64,000 nucleotides of DNA from the NCBI RefSeq assembly GCF_031457805.1, contig NZ_JAVDXI010000008.1, positions 62,001-126,000 on the forward strand, given 5' to 3'. The translations under genes and the position numbers were made by a program. The notes under the pieces were generated by a model that worked only from the letters and a program-made list of their open reading frames with translations, was not told where the DNA came from and searched no databases. Below are positions 24,986-32,962 of this stretch, piece after piece (position 1 is the stretch's first letter; every line of letters starts with the position of its first letter). The DNA is from Caulobacter sp031457805 (GTDB lineage: Bacteria; Pseudomonadota; Alphaproteobacteria; Caulobacterales; Caulobacteraceae).

Positions 24986-26656
24986 ATGGGGCGGGGACTT
25001 CTAACGACGGCGCTGGAGGCGCGGCCGAACCGGCTGATCTTTGGGATCGTCAGCGCGGCCGCCGTGCTCGTGCTGGTCTCGGTGCTGGGCGCCCTGGCCC
25101 TGATGCTGCAGGCCGCGCGGCAGGTCGACCGCACCGACGCCGCCGACGACGCAGCCCTGGCCAGCCGCACCATCTCGCGCACCCTGGACCGGATGGAGCG
25201 CGAGCTGACCTCGGCCACCGTCTGGGACGCGGCCTATGAGGCCATGGGCGCGACCATCGACGCCGAATGGGCCGACACCAACTTCGGCAGCTACTACCAC
25301 GACCAGTTTGGACACGACCTGACCTTCGTGATGCGCGAAACGCAGGTCGTGTACGCGGCGAAGAACGGCGTGCGGTCCGATCCCGGCGCGCTCAACGGAT
25401 TTCCCGACGCCGTCGCCCGCTATGTGGCCGACATCACGGGCAAGGCGCGCTGGGCCCGGCGCGCAGGCCGGCTGAGCACGGCGGGCGAAGTGACGCGCAC
25501 GGGCCTGCTTCGCATCGATGGCGCGACCTACCTCGTGGCCCTGGCGTCGGTGACCCCCGAAACCGCCGGGGTTGCGGCCCGTTACGCCGGAACGCCCGTC
25601 GTCGTCGTCTCCGCGCGCCAATTGAACGCCGCGTTCATCCAACAACTGGCGGCGGACTTGGGACTCAAGGGTTTGGCGCTGCTGGACCAGCCCCCCAAGC
25701 GTGGCCCCAGCACGCGCCTGATGGACATGCAGGGCGCGTCGATCGGCGCCCTGGCCTGGTCGCCGCAAAACCCGGGCCTGTCGCTGATCCGCAGCATCGC
25801 GCCCTGGATCATCATCGGCTTTATCGTGCTGGCTGTCGCCGGGGCCGTGCTGATGCAGCGGGTCGCCGAGGCGCTGGCCAAGATGGAGGCCGCGCGTCTG
25901 GCCCTGATCGCCGCCAAGGAGGCCGCCGAGGCCGCCGACGCCGCCAAGACGCGCTTCCTGGCCAATATGAGCCACGAGGTCCGCACGCCCCTGAACGGCG
26001 TGCTGGGCATGGCCCAGGTGATGGCCGCCGACACCCTTTCCGAGCCGCAGGCCAAGCGTCTGCGGATCCTCGAGGAATCCGGCCGGGCGCTGCTGGCCCT
26101 GCTGAACGACATCCTCGACATCGCGCGGCTGGAGCACGGCGGCGTGCGCCTGAGGTCGGAGATGTTCGACCTCGCCGCGCTGGTCGACGCGTCCTGCGCT
26201 GCGTTCTCGGGCGCAGCCGCCGCCAAGGGGCTGCAGCTGACGGTCGATCTCGATCCGGCGCTACGCGGGCGCTGGACGGGCGATCCGGTGCGGCTGCGCC
26301 AGGTGCTGGGCAATCTGGTGGCCAATGCGGTCAAGTTCACCGAGGAGGGTTCGGTCACCGTCCGGGTGCGGCGCGCCGGCAAGGGCGGTCTGCGGTTCGA
26401 GGTTGAGGACACCGGCGTCGGCATCGCCCCCGAGCACTTGCCGAACCTCTTCAAGACCTTCTCCCAGGTCGACTCCTCGCTGACCCGTTCGCATGAGGGG
26501 GCCGGCCTGGGCCTGGCCATCTGTCGGGAGCTGGTCGAGCTGATGAGCGGGACGATCGGCGTGCATTCGACGCTTGGAGAGGGCTCGTGCTTCTGCTTCA
26601 CCGTCCCCCTGAATCAGGCCGCCGGGGACAAGCCCGCCCTGCGTGTCGTGGGCTAG
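24986..26656 (+). CDS. CHASE4-domain sensor histidine kinase
   Basis: 556 aa. TM helix (about 17-42), extracytoplasmic CHASE4-type sensor (about 45-230, with ATVWDAAYEAM and FGSYYHDQFGHDLTFVM), second TM (about 265-287), short coiled linker rich in Ala/Glu, HisKA with FLANMSHEVRTPLNGVLGMA, and HATPase_c with NLVANAVKFTEEG, DTGVGIAPE and GAGLGLAICRELVELM. There is no receiver domain and no regulator adjacent, so it is an orphan kinase. ATG at 24986 with AGGGTG upstream; a GTG at 24977 is possible. The arrangement resembles hybrid-type kinases lacking their receiver. Confidence 0.88.
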   Translation: MGRGLLTTALEARPNRLIFGIVSAAAVLVLVSVLGALALMLQAARQVDRTDAADDAALASRTISRTLDRMERELTSATVWDAAYEAMGATIDAEWADTNFGSYYHDQFGHDLTFVMRETQVVYAAKNGVRSDPGALNGFPDAVARYVADITGKARWARRAGRLSTAGEVTRTGLLRIDGATYLVALASVTPETAGVAARYAGTPVVVVSARQLNAAFIQQLAADLGLKGLALLDQPPKRGPSTRLMDMQGASIGALAWSPQNPGLSLIRSIAPWIIIGFIVLAVAGAVLMQRVAEALAKMEAARLALIAAKEAAEAADAAKTRFLANMSHEVRTPLNGVLGMAQVMAADTLSEPQAKRLRILEESGRALLALLNDILDIARLEHGGVRLRSEMFDLAALVDASCAAFSGAAAAKGLQLTVDLDPALRGRWTGDPVRLRQVLGNLVANAVKFTEEGSVTVRVRRAGKGGLRFEVEDTGVGIAPEHLPNLFKTFSQVDSSLTRSHEGAGLGLAICRELVELMSGTIGVHSTLGEGSCFCFTVPLNQAAGDKPALRVVG

Positions 26657-26820
26657 GCCGGCGCCTGCTTCGCGCGCAACCGGACGCTCCGGGCGCCGAT
26701 AATTCGGCGCGTTGTCGCAAAGCTCCGCCATAGCGCCGCGCCGGGACTCGCGCCCGTCGGCCCGCCCATGCGCCCCTGAGTCCGCACCGCCTGTACGGCG
26801 GTTCGTGGGGATCAAGTTTC

Positions 26821-28416
26821 ATGCAATCGGGCGCTCGCACGCCGACCCGGCGTCAGCTTCTTTCCGCCATCGCCAAGGGCGGCGGCACGGCGGCCCTCTA
26901 TCAGGCCATGACCTCTCTGGGCCACGCGGCCGAGACGCGTTTTCCCGGCCCGCCCAACCTGCAGGGCGCGCGGCCGGGCGCCAGCGTCATCGTGCTGGGC
27001 GCGGGCCTGGCGGGCCTGCTGGCGGCCTATGAACTGCGCAAGGCCGGCTACAAGGTCACCATCCTGGAGTTCCAGAACCGGGCCGGCGGCCGCAACTGGT
27101 CCCTCCGTGGCGGCGACACCTACACCGAGCTGGGCGGCGCGACCCAGAAGGTTGGCTACGCCGCCGGCAACTACTTCAATCCCGGTCCCTGGCGTATTCC
27201 CCACCACCACCGGACCCTGCTGCACTACTGCAAGCAGTTCGGCGTGGCCCTGGAGCCGTTCATCCAGTTCAATCATTCGGGCTGGGTCCACTCGTCGCAG
27301 GCGTTCGGCGGCAAGCCGGTGCGCTTCAACGCCGCCGCCGCCGACTTCGAGGGCAATATCGCCGAGCTGCTGGCCAAGTCGGTCAACGCCAAGGCTCTGG
27401 ACGACGCGGTCACCCCGGAAGACCGCGACCGCCTGCTCGAAGCCCTCAAGGGCTGGGGCATGCTGGACAAGGACTACAAGTACCTCGCCTCGCTGCGGGC
27501 CTCCTCGCACCGGGGCTTCAAGCGGCCCGGCGGCGGCGGGGTGGACGGCGCGCCGATCCCGTCGGACGACCTCTACAGCCTGCACGACGTGCTGGACCCG
27601 CAGGTCTGGACCTCGATGGGCTTCTTCATGAACCACGAGATGCAGACCACCATGTTCCAGCCGGTGGGCGGCATGGACATGATCGGCAAGGCCTTCGCCC
27701 AGCAGGTTGAGGGCCTGATCACCTACAACGCCAAGGTCAGCAAGATCGCCCAGGACGACAAGGGCGTGGTCGTCACCTACGCCGACACCGTCACGGGCAA
27801 GGTCACAGAGGCCAAGGGCGACTGGTGCGTCTGTACGATTCCGCTCGGGATCCTCGGTCAGATGGACCTGGCTGTGACCGACGAGATGATGGCCGCCATC
27901 AAGGCCGTGCCCTATTCGGGCCAGGTCAAGATGGGCCTGGAGATGAACCGCCGCTTCTGGGAGGAGGACGACTTCATCTACGGCGGTCACAGCTTCACCG
28001 ACCAAGAGATCGGCCTGATCTCCTATCCCAACAACAACATGTTCCAGGACGGTCCGGCCGTGCTGCTGGGGGCCTTCGCCCGCGACCTCGGCGCCTTCCG
28101 CCTGGCCGGCATGACGCCCGAGCAGCGGATCGAGGTGGCCCTGGCGCAGGGCTCGGTGATCCATCCTGCGAGCTACCGCAAGGAGTTCCGCACCGGCGCC
28201 TCTGTGGCCTGGAGCCGCGTGCCCTGGACGCTGGGCTGCTGCGCCCGCTGGAACGAGGAGACGCGCAAAGAGCACTACCAGACCCTGGTGGCCATGGACC
28301 GCCGGATCGTCCTGGCCGGCGAGCACGCGTCCTACGTCGGCTGCTGGATGGAAGGGGCGCTGCTGTCGTCCCTGGACGCCATCACCCGCCTGCACAAACG
28401 CGCCCTGAGCGCCTGA
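26821..28416 (+). CDS. Tat-exported flavin amine oxidase family protein
   Basis: 531 aa. Twin-arginine signal near residues 8-15 (TPTRRQLLSAIA). FAD-binding motif VIVLGAGLAGLLAAYELRKAG (about 58-78) followed by the conserved acidic residue of ILE, then the GG motif RAGGRNWS typical of monoamine/L-amino-acid oxidases. C-terminal FAD segment with VLAGEHASYVGCWMEGALLS. It oxidises amines or amino acids via FAD. A small periplasmic cytochrome c gene follows 14 bp downstream, suggesting the electrons go to cytochrome c instead of oxygen (inference). The substrate is not evident. Upstream gap 26657-26820 shows no clear operator. Confidence 0.88.
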   Translation: MQSGARTPTRRQLLSAIAKGGGTAALYQAMTSLGHAAETRFPGPPNLQGARPGASVIVLGAGLAGLLAAYELRKAGYKVTILEFQNRAGGRNWSLRGGDTYTELGGATQKVGYAAGNYFNPGPWRIPHHHRTLLHYCKQFGVALEPFIQFNHSGWVHSSQAFGGKPVRFNAAAADFEGNIAELLAKSVNAKALDDAVTPEDRDRLLEALKGWGMLDKDYKYLASLRASSHRGFKRPGGGGVDGAPIPSDDLYSLHDVLDPQVWTSMGFFMNHEMQTTMFQPVGGMDMIGKAFAQQVEGLITYNAKVSKIAQDDKGVVVTYADTVTGKVTEAKGDWCVCTIPLGILGQMDLAVTDEMMAAIKAVPYSGQVKMGLEMNRRFWEEDDFIYGGHSFTDQEIGLISYPNNNMFQDGPAVLLGAFARDLGAFRLAGMTPEQRIEVALAQGSVIHPASYRKEFRTGASVAWSRVPWTLGCCARWNEETRKEHYQTLVAMDRRIVLAGEHASYVGCWMEGALLSSLDAITRLHKRALSA

Positions 28417-28430
28417 TCGGGAGCCCTGAC

Positions 28431-28832
28431 ATGCGTAAGCTTCTTCTGCTGACGGCGACCCTGATGGCCGCCCCTGCCTTCGCACAAGATTCGGCCGGCG
28501 GCGTGGTGCGGGTCGAAAAGCCGGTCACCGGCGAGCAGGTCTATGGCGCGGTCTGCCAGGCCTGCCACATGGCCGACGCCAAGGGCGCGGTCGGGGCGGG
28601 GACCATTCCGGGCCTCGCCTCAAACCCCAAGCTGGCCGGGGCGGCCTATCCGATCATGGTCGTGGCGCGCGGGCAGGGGGCCATGCCCGGCTTCGCCGGC
28701 ACGCTCAGCAACGCCCAGATGGCCGAGGCGGTGACCTATGTCCGCACCCACTTCGGCAACAACTACGCCAAGCCGGTGACGGAGGCGGATGTGGCCAAGT
28801 TCGCCAAGCCGCCGAGCGCTGGGGGGCACTGA
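28431..28832 (+). CDS. Periplasmic c-type cytochrome, single haem
   Basis: 133 aa. Signal peptide MRKLLLLTATLMAAPAFA (1-18), haem motif CQACH (about 44-48) and a later Met in GAMPGF as likely axial ligand, all consistent with class I cytochrome c. GGGAG precedes the ATG at 28431. It lies 14 bp after the amine oxidase gene in the same direction, so it is probably co-expressed as its electron acceptor. Confidence 0.9.
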   Translation: MRKLLLLTATLMAAPAFAQDSAGGVVRVEKPVTGEQVYGAVCQACHMADAKGAVGAGTIPGLASNPKLAGAAYPIMVVARGQGAMPGFAGTLSNAQMAEAVTYVRTHFGNNYAKPVTEADVAKFAKPPSAGGH

Positions 28833-28845
28833 GGGGGGCTGAAAC

Positions 28846-28968
28846 AAATCCTCCCCCTAGCGGGGGAGGTGGTCGCGCAGCGACCGGAGGGGGAAGTGCT
28901 GCTGAGCTTGCCGCTTCCCCCTCCGTCGCCCCTTCGGGTCGACACCTCCCCCGCTGGGGGGAGGATTT
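28846..28968. repeat. GC-rich two-armed intergenic repeat, copy 6
   Basis: Arms AATCCTCCCCCtagcGGGGGAGG and CCTCCCCCgctGGGGGGAGGATT with inner hairpins, between convergent cytochrome and dehydrogenase genes. Confidence 0.85.
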
Positions 28969-28969
28969 C

Positions 28970-30553
28970 CTAAACCTTCACCACCCCATCGACCCGCCGC
29001 ACCACGCCCAGCGGGTTCTCGGTCTTCAGCTCCGCCGGTAGCAGGGCTTCGGGCAGGTTCTGGTAGCTGACCGGACGCAGGAACCGCGCAATCGCCAGCG
29101 TGCCCACCGAGGTCGTGCGGCCGTCGCTGGTCGAGGGGAACGGGCCGCCGTGGACCATGGCGTGGGCCACCTCGACGCCGGTGCCGAAACCGTTGACCAG
29201 GATGCGGCCGGCCTTCAGCTCCAGCGCGGGCAAGAGGGCGGCGGCGATCCCATGGTCGGCCTCGTCCAGGTGGATGGCGATGGTCAGCTGGCCCTCCAGC
29301 GCGGCGATGACCGCCTCAAGCTCGGCCTGGTCCGCGCAGCCCACCACCAGCGAGGCCGCGCCGAACACTTCCTCGTGCAGGTGCGGATTGGCCAGGAAGT
29401 CGCCGGCCTTGACGCTGAACAGCGCCGCCTGCCCGGTGTGGCTGTGCTCGGGGCCGGTCTGGCCGCGCGCGACGGTGGTCACTTCCTTGGCGTCGGTCAG
29501 GGCCGCGACCCCGTGGGCGAAGGCCTGGCAGATGCCGGGCGTCAGCATGACCGAGGCCGGAGCCGCCTCGACCGCCTTCCCGGCGGCCGCGACGAAGGCG
29601 TCCAGCTCGGGGCCGTCGATGGCCAGGATCAGGCCGGGATTGGTGCAGAACTGGCCAGCCCCCAGGGTCAGGGCGGCCACGAAGTCCGGCGCGATCTTGT
29701 CGGCCCGGGCCTTCAGGGCGGCGGGCAGCAGGATCACCGGATTGATGCTGCTCATCTCGGCGTAGAACGGGATCGGCTCGGGGCGGCCCTGGGCGATGGC
29801 CAGCAAAGCGAGGCCCCCGCGGCGCGAGCCGGTGAAGCCGGCGGCCTTGATCCTCGCGTCGGCGACCAGGGCCTGGCTGACCTCATAGCCGCTGTCGTGC
29901 ATCATCGAGAACACGCCCGGGTGCAAGCCGCAGGCGGCGACGGCGGCCTGGATGGCGCGGCCGACCAGCTCCGAGGCGCCGGGATGGGCGGGGTGGGCCT
30001 TGACGATCACCGGGCAGCCGGCCGCCAGGGCCGAGGCCGTGTCGCCCCCGGCCACCGAGAAGGCCAGCGGGAAGTTCGACGCCCCGAACACCGCCACCGG
30101 GCCCAGCGGCACGTTGCGCAGGCGAAGGTCAGGGCGCGGCAGGGGCTTGCGCTCGGGCAGGGCGGGATCGATCCGCGCTTCGAGGAAGCCGCCGTCGCGC
30201 AGCACGCTGGCGAACAGGCGCAGCTGGCCGACGGTGCGGCCCCGCTCGCCCTCCAGGCGCGGACGCGGCAGGCCGGTCTCGGCCATGGTGCGGACGATCA
30301 GCTCGTCGCCGATGGCCTCGATGTGCTCGGCGATCGACTCCAGGAACCGGGCGCGGGTCTCGTAGGGCAGGGACCGGTAGGGTCCGAACGCCTGCGCGGC
30401 CAGGGCGCAGGCGGCCTCGACATCGGCCTTGGTCGCGCCGCCGAACGCCGGCTCCAGGGTCTCGCCGGTAGCCGGATTGACGCCCTTGATCTCGCCGTGG
30501 GTTCCGAAGCGACGCTCGCCGCCGATCAGAAGCTCGCCCGTCAAATGCGCCAT
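28970..30553 (-). CDS. Aldehyde dehydrogenase, 2,5-dioxovalerate (ketoglutaric semialdehyde) type
   Basis: 527 aa, NAD(P)-dependent ALDH superfamily. Catalytic Cys303 in GAGQFCTNPG and general-base Glu266 in FYAEMSSINP. The sequence style (FGASNFPLAFSVAGGDTASA, KAHPAHPGAS, HEEVFGAAS) fits the group that oxidises alpha-ketoglutaric semialdehyde to 2-oxoglutarate, the last step of oxidative pentose and uronate pathways such as the Weimberg xylose pathway. ATG at 30553 with AGGAC before it. A XylR-like operator lies 35 bp upstream, linking it to xylose use. It is probably a paralogue of the enzyme in the main xyl operon. Confidence 0.88.
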   Translation of the reverse strand: MAHLTGELLIGGERRFGTHGEIKGVNPATGETLEPAFGGATKADVEAACALAAQAFGPYRSLPYETRARFLESIAEHIEAIGDELIVRTMAETGLPRPRLEGERGRTVGQLRLFASVLRDGGFLEARIDPALPERKPLPRPDLRLRNVPLGPVAVFGASNFPLAFSVAGGDTASALAAGCPVIVKAHPAHPGASELVGRAIQAAVAACGLHPGVFSMMHDSGYEVSQALVADARIKAAGFTGSRRGGLALLAIAQGRPEPIPFYAEMSSINPVILLPAALKARADKIAPDFVAALTLGAGQFCTNPGLILAIDGPELDAFVAAAGKAVEAAPASVMLTPGICQAFAHGVAALTDAKEVTTVARGQTGPEHSHTGQAALFSVKAGDFLANPHLHEEVFGAASLVVGCADQAELEAVIAALEGQLTIAIHLDEADHGIAAALLPALELKAGRILVNGFGTGVEVAHAMVHGGPFPSTSDGRTTSVGTLAIARFLRPVSYQNLPEALLPAELKTENPLGVVRRVDGVVKV

Positions 30554-30587
30554 GGTCGTCCTGCTGGTTAGGGTGTGGAGCCGCTAT

Positions 30588-30603
30588 ATGGGAGCGCTAA
30601 CAT
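30588..30603. promoter_or_regulatory. XylR-like operator before the aldehyde dehydrogenase
   Basis: Read toward the gene (minus strand) ATGTTAGCGCTCCCAT, near-palindromic around AGCGCT. Close to the TGTTAGCGCTACCA form I recall for the xylX promoter of Caulobacter. The distance to the start codon (35 bp) matches that of the site before the TonB receptor (33 bp). A GACATGTC palindrome follows at 30604-30611. Confidence 0.6.
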
Positions 30604-30647
30604 GACATGTCCATGCGCGCAGGGGCCAGGATAGCCAATCGATGACC

Positions 30648-30665
30648 CCCGCAGGGCGGGTTTTT
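30648..30665 (+). terminator. Rho-independent terminator-like hairpin in a divergent intergenic region
   Basis: CCCGC-agg-GCGGG followed by TTTTT. It sits between genes pointing away from each other, so it ends no annotated gene. It could close a small RNA or attenuate a leader transcript entering the GTA cluster. Confidence 0.5.
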
Positions 30666-30816
30666 GTGGTGAGCCGACGCCGTCGGCGGCCCCCGCACGG
30701 GGATTGGCGCGTCTGAATGCTCTGAATAGCCGAGACGAAAGCGCGCAAATTCAGGGACTTGTCACTTTTACGCGCCCGCCAATCATCCGCGCCCGCTGGC
30801 GCCGTATCTTTGTGTC

Positions 30817-31224
30817 ATGGCCGGAAGAAGCGACGAGGTCCGGGACTGGAGCGCGACGCTGCAGACCCGCCTCCAGGCGAAGATGGACTCGCTCATCGCC
30901 GCCTTCGAAATCTCCACCGACCCCGCCGAACGCGCCCAGATCGAGAAGGACGCCCGCGCCTGCGGCGTCTTCGCGCGATCGACCAAGGCGGTGGCCACGA
31001 TGGTCCCTGAGTCCAAAGCCAAACCCGGCGCCGACGAGGCGGCCGATGACGACGAGGCTTCCATGCATGACGGCATACCCGACGACCCCGAAGAACTTCA
31101 GGCCGCTCTTGTCGCCCGCTTTACTCGCTTTGCTGAGCTGCTCGAACTCAAACGCAGAGATGATGAGGGCGCTGGCGACGGTGGTGGCGACCTTGGAGAA
31201 GGAGGATCAACAGCGCCTCCTTAG
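30817..31224 (+). CDS. GTA g1-type protein, probable small terminase subunit
   Basis: 135 aa, charged and mostly helical. N-terminal half with WSATLQTRLQAKMDSLIAAF and PAERAQIEKDARACGVFARSTKAV; C-terminal part very acidic with a Gly/Asp-rich tail. Position directly before the large terminase, with the 3' end overlapping it by about 65 bp, matches g1 of RcGTA (TerS), which helps the motor load DNA. Sequence alone would not identify it; the assignment rests on position. ATG at 30817. First gene of the cluster, so the promoter should lie in 30666-30816. Confidence 0.7.
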   Translation: MAGRSDEVRDWSATLQTRLQAKMDSLIAAFEISTDPAERAQIEKDARACGVFARSTKAVATMVPESKAKPGADEAADDDEASMHDGIPDDPEELQAALVARFTRFAELLELKRRDDEGAGDGGGDLGEGGSTAPP

Positions 31225-32407
31225 CGCGGCCCTGGCGGAGGCGCTCAGGCACCAGGTCGCCCCGCCCTTCCAGCCCTGGTCCACTTGGCTGATGCTGGGC
31301 GGGCGAGGCGCGGGCAAGACCTTCGCCGGGGCGCGCTGGATCACTTGGAACGCCATGGCCTATCCGAGCCAGGCGCTGATCGGTCCCACTCTGCACGACG
31401 TCCGCGAAGTGATGATCGAGGGCGTGTCTGGCCTCAAGGCCATGGGCGGACCCGTGTTCCGCCCCCGCTGGGAAGCCTCGCGCCGGCGCCTGGTCTGGCC
31501 CAACGGCGCGGTCGCCTACGCCTTCTCGGCCGAGGATCCGGAGTCCCTGCGCGGGCCGCAGTTCCACGCCGCCTGGGCCGATGAGTTCTGCGCCTGGCCC
31601 AAGCCCGGCGAAACCCTGGCCATGCTGCGCTTTGGCCTGCGGCTGGGCGAGGATCCGCGTCTGGTGGTGACCACCACGCCCAAGCCGCATCGGGCGCTCA
31701 AGACCCTGATGGCCGAGCCCGGCGTCGCCCTGACCCGCGCCGGAACCCACGCCAACGCCGGCAACCTGGCGCCCACCTTCCTGCGGACGCTGGAGAGCCT
31801 CTACGGCGGCACCCGGCTGGCGGCCCAGGAGCTGGACGGCGTCGTGGTCGAGACCGACGGCGGCCTCTTCCGCGCCGAGGACCTGGCGCGATGCCGGGCC
31901 GCGCGCCCGGCGCGCCTGGACCGCGTGGTCGTGGCCGTCGACCCGCCCGCCACCGCCACGGGCGACGCCTGCGGCATCGTGGTCGTGGGCCGCCGCGACG
32001 ACCGCGCCTTCGTGCTGGCCGACGAGACCGCGCGGGGCCTCTCGCCCGCCGGCTGGGCGGGGAGGGCGGTGAAGGCCGCCCGCACCTGGACCGCCGACGC
32101 CCTCGTGGCCGAGGCCAACCAGGGCGGCGACATGGTCCGCTCGGTCCTGGCCCAGGCCGACCCGCCCTGCCGGGTGAAACTGGTGCGGGCCTCGGTGGGC
32201 AAACGCGCGCGGGCCGAGCCGGTGGCGGCCCTGTACGAACAGGGCCGCGTCCTGCACTGCGGGGCGTTCGCGGCGTTGGAGGAGGAGCTGATGGCGCTTG
32301 GCTCCGGCGACCTGGAACACAGCCCCGACCGCGCCGATGCGCTGGTCTGGGCGGTGAGTGAGCTGATGCTGGGGGCGGAGCGGCGGCCGAGGCTTAGGAC
32401 GCTGTGA
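31160..32407 (+). CDS. GTA g2, large terminase (DNA packaging motor)
   Basis: About 415 aa. Walker A GGRGAGKT (47-54), Walker B with HAAWADEF (Asp-Glu 141-142), a coupling motif TTTPKP, and a C-terminal RNase H-like nuclease with VVVAVDPPATATGDACG and DRADALVWA. It pumps and cuts host DNA for the particle. Start set at ATG-ATG 31160/31163 inside g1; the frame is open further upstream without homology, so the start is uncertain. A DUF559 gene on the opposite strand separates it from the portal gene. Confidence 0.93.
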   Translation: MMRALATVVATLEKEDQQRLLSAALAEALRHQVAPPFQPWSTWLMLGGRGAGKTFAGARWITWNAMAYPSQALIGPTLHDVREVMIEGVSGLKAMGGPVFRPRWEASRRRLVWPNGAVAYAFSAEDPESLRGPQFHAAWADEFCAWPKPGETLAMLRFGLRLGEDPRLVVTTTPKPHRALKTLMAEPGVALTRAGTHANAGNLAPTFLRTLESLYGGTRLAAQELDGVVVETDGGLFRAEDLARCRAARPARLDRVVVAVDPPATATGDACGIVVVGRRDDRAFVLADETARGLSPAGWAGRAVKAARTWTADALVAEANQGGDMVRSVLAQADPPCRVKLVRASVGKRARAEPVAALYEQGRVLHCGAFAALEEELMALGSGDLEHSPDRADALVWAVSELMLGAERRPRLRTL

Positions 32408-32419
32408 GGGCGGCGATCA

Positions 32420-32821
32420 TCAAGATCCTCCCCCGCGATGCGGGGGAGGTGGCCCAGAGGGCCGGAGGGGGCGAGCGCTGACGATCTCCAGTATGCGCTC
32501 GATTGCGGACTTGGGGGAGGCGAGGATGTCGCGTGCTGGAATGCGGAGGGTGGAGATCCCGCGATCTTCCAGCCACGCGTCACGCTCTGCGTCCCTGCGT
32601 GGGCGATCATCAAAGCAATGCGCCTCGCCATCGACCTCGAAAGCGAGGCGCAGTTCTTCGCAGTAAAAATCAAGAATGTAAGGTCCAACGGGATGCTGTC
32701 GGCGGAAGTGTAGGCCCGCGAGTTTGCGGCCCTTCAGCTCTCGCCAAAGCAAGCCTTCGGGAAGCGTCAATTCTCTCCGGAAGCGCTGCGCAGTCAGACG
32801 CTGCGCAAGGGGAGGTCTCAT
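32420..32821 (-). CDS. DUF559-domain protein (Vsr/restriction-endonuclease-like fold)
   Basis: 133 aa. DUF559 hallmarks: RRELTLPEGLLWRELKGRKL, the FRRQHPVGPYILDFYC strand pair and EVDGEAH as the likely metal-binding acidic core, then RDAWLEDRGISTLRIPA. The family has a nuclease-like fold related to Vsr mismatch endonucleases; no activity is generally assigned. ATG at 32821. The last 14 or so residues (Pro/Gly-rich) are encoded by the repeat arm. On the opposite strand between g2 and g3, so not a GTA component. It may be a passenger or agent of the repeat family. Confidence 0.8.
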   Translation of the reverse strand: MRPPLAQRLTAQRFRRELTLPEGLLWRELKGRKLAGLHFRRQHPVGPYILDFYCEELRLAFEVDGEAHCFDDRPRRDAERDAWLEDRGISTLRIPARDILASPKSAIERILEIVSARPLRPSGPPPPHRGGGS

Positions 32822-32887
32822 TGGCTTTTCCTGTGCTCGCCCCCTCCGTCGCTCCGCGACACCTCCCCCGCGACGCGGGGGAGGATC
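32420..32887. mobile_element. GC-rich repeat copy 7 with a DUF559 ORF as its core
   Basis: Arms of about 53 bp at 32424-32476 and 32835-32887 are imperfect inverted copies (CTCCCCCGCG... outer stem, GAGGGGGCGAGC inner edge). The same arms elsewhere flank a centre of only about 15-20 bp; here the centre is about 358 bp and is filled by the DUF559 ORF. The ORF stop lies 2 bp outside the left arm and its ATG 14 bp inside the right arm. The compact unit looks like a full-length element whose ORF-less relatives are the other copies. Confidence 0.55.
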
Positions 32888-32962
32888 TTTCAAAGCGCCT
32901 CCATCCACCACCCTACATTGTTCCCTATTCGTTCTCAACTCCACCTCCCGGAGCGCACCGCC

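Noticed and set aside
30641..30665. Possible tRNA or tmRNA 3' end or attB next to the GTA cluster
   Set aside because: No cloverleaf, T-arm or CCA-like end could be traced upstream; only the hairpin with T-run is supported.
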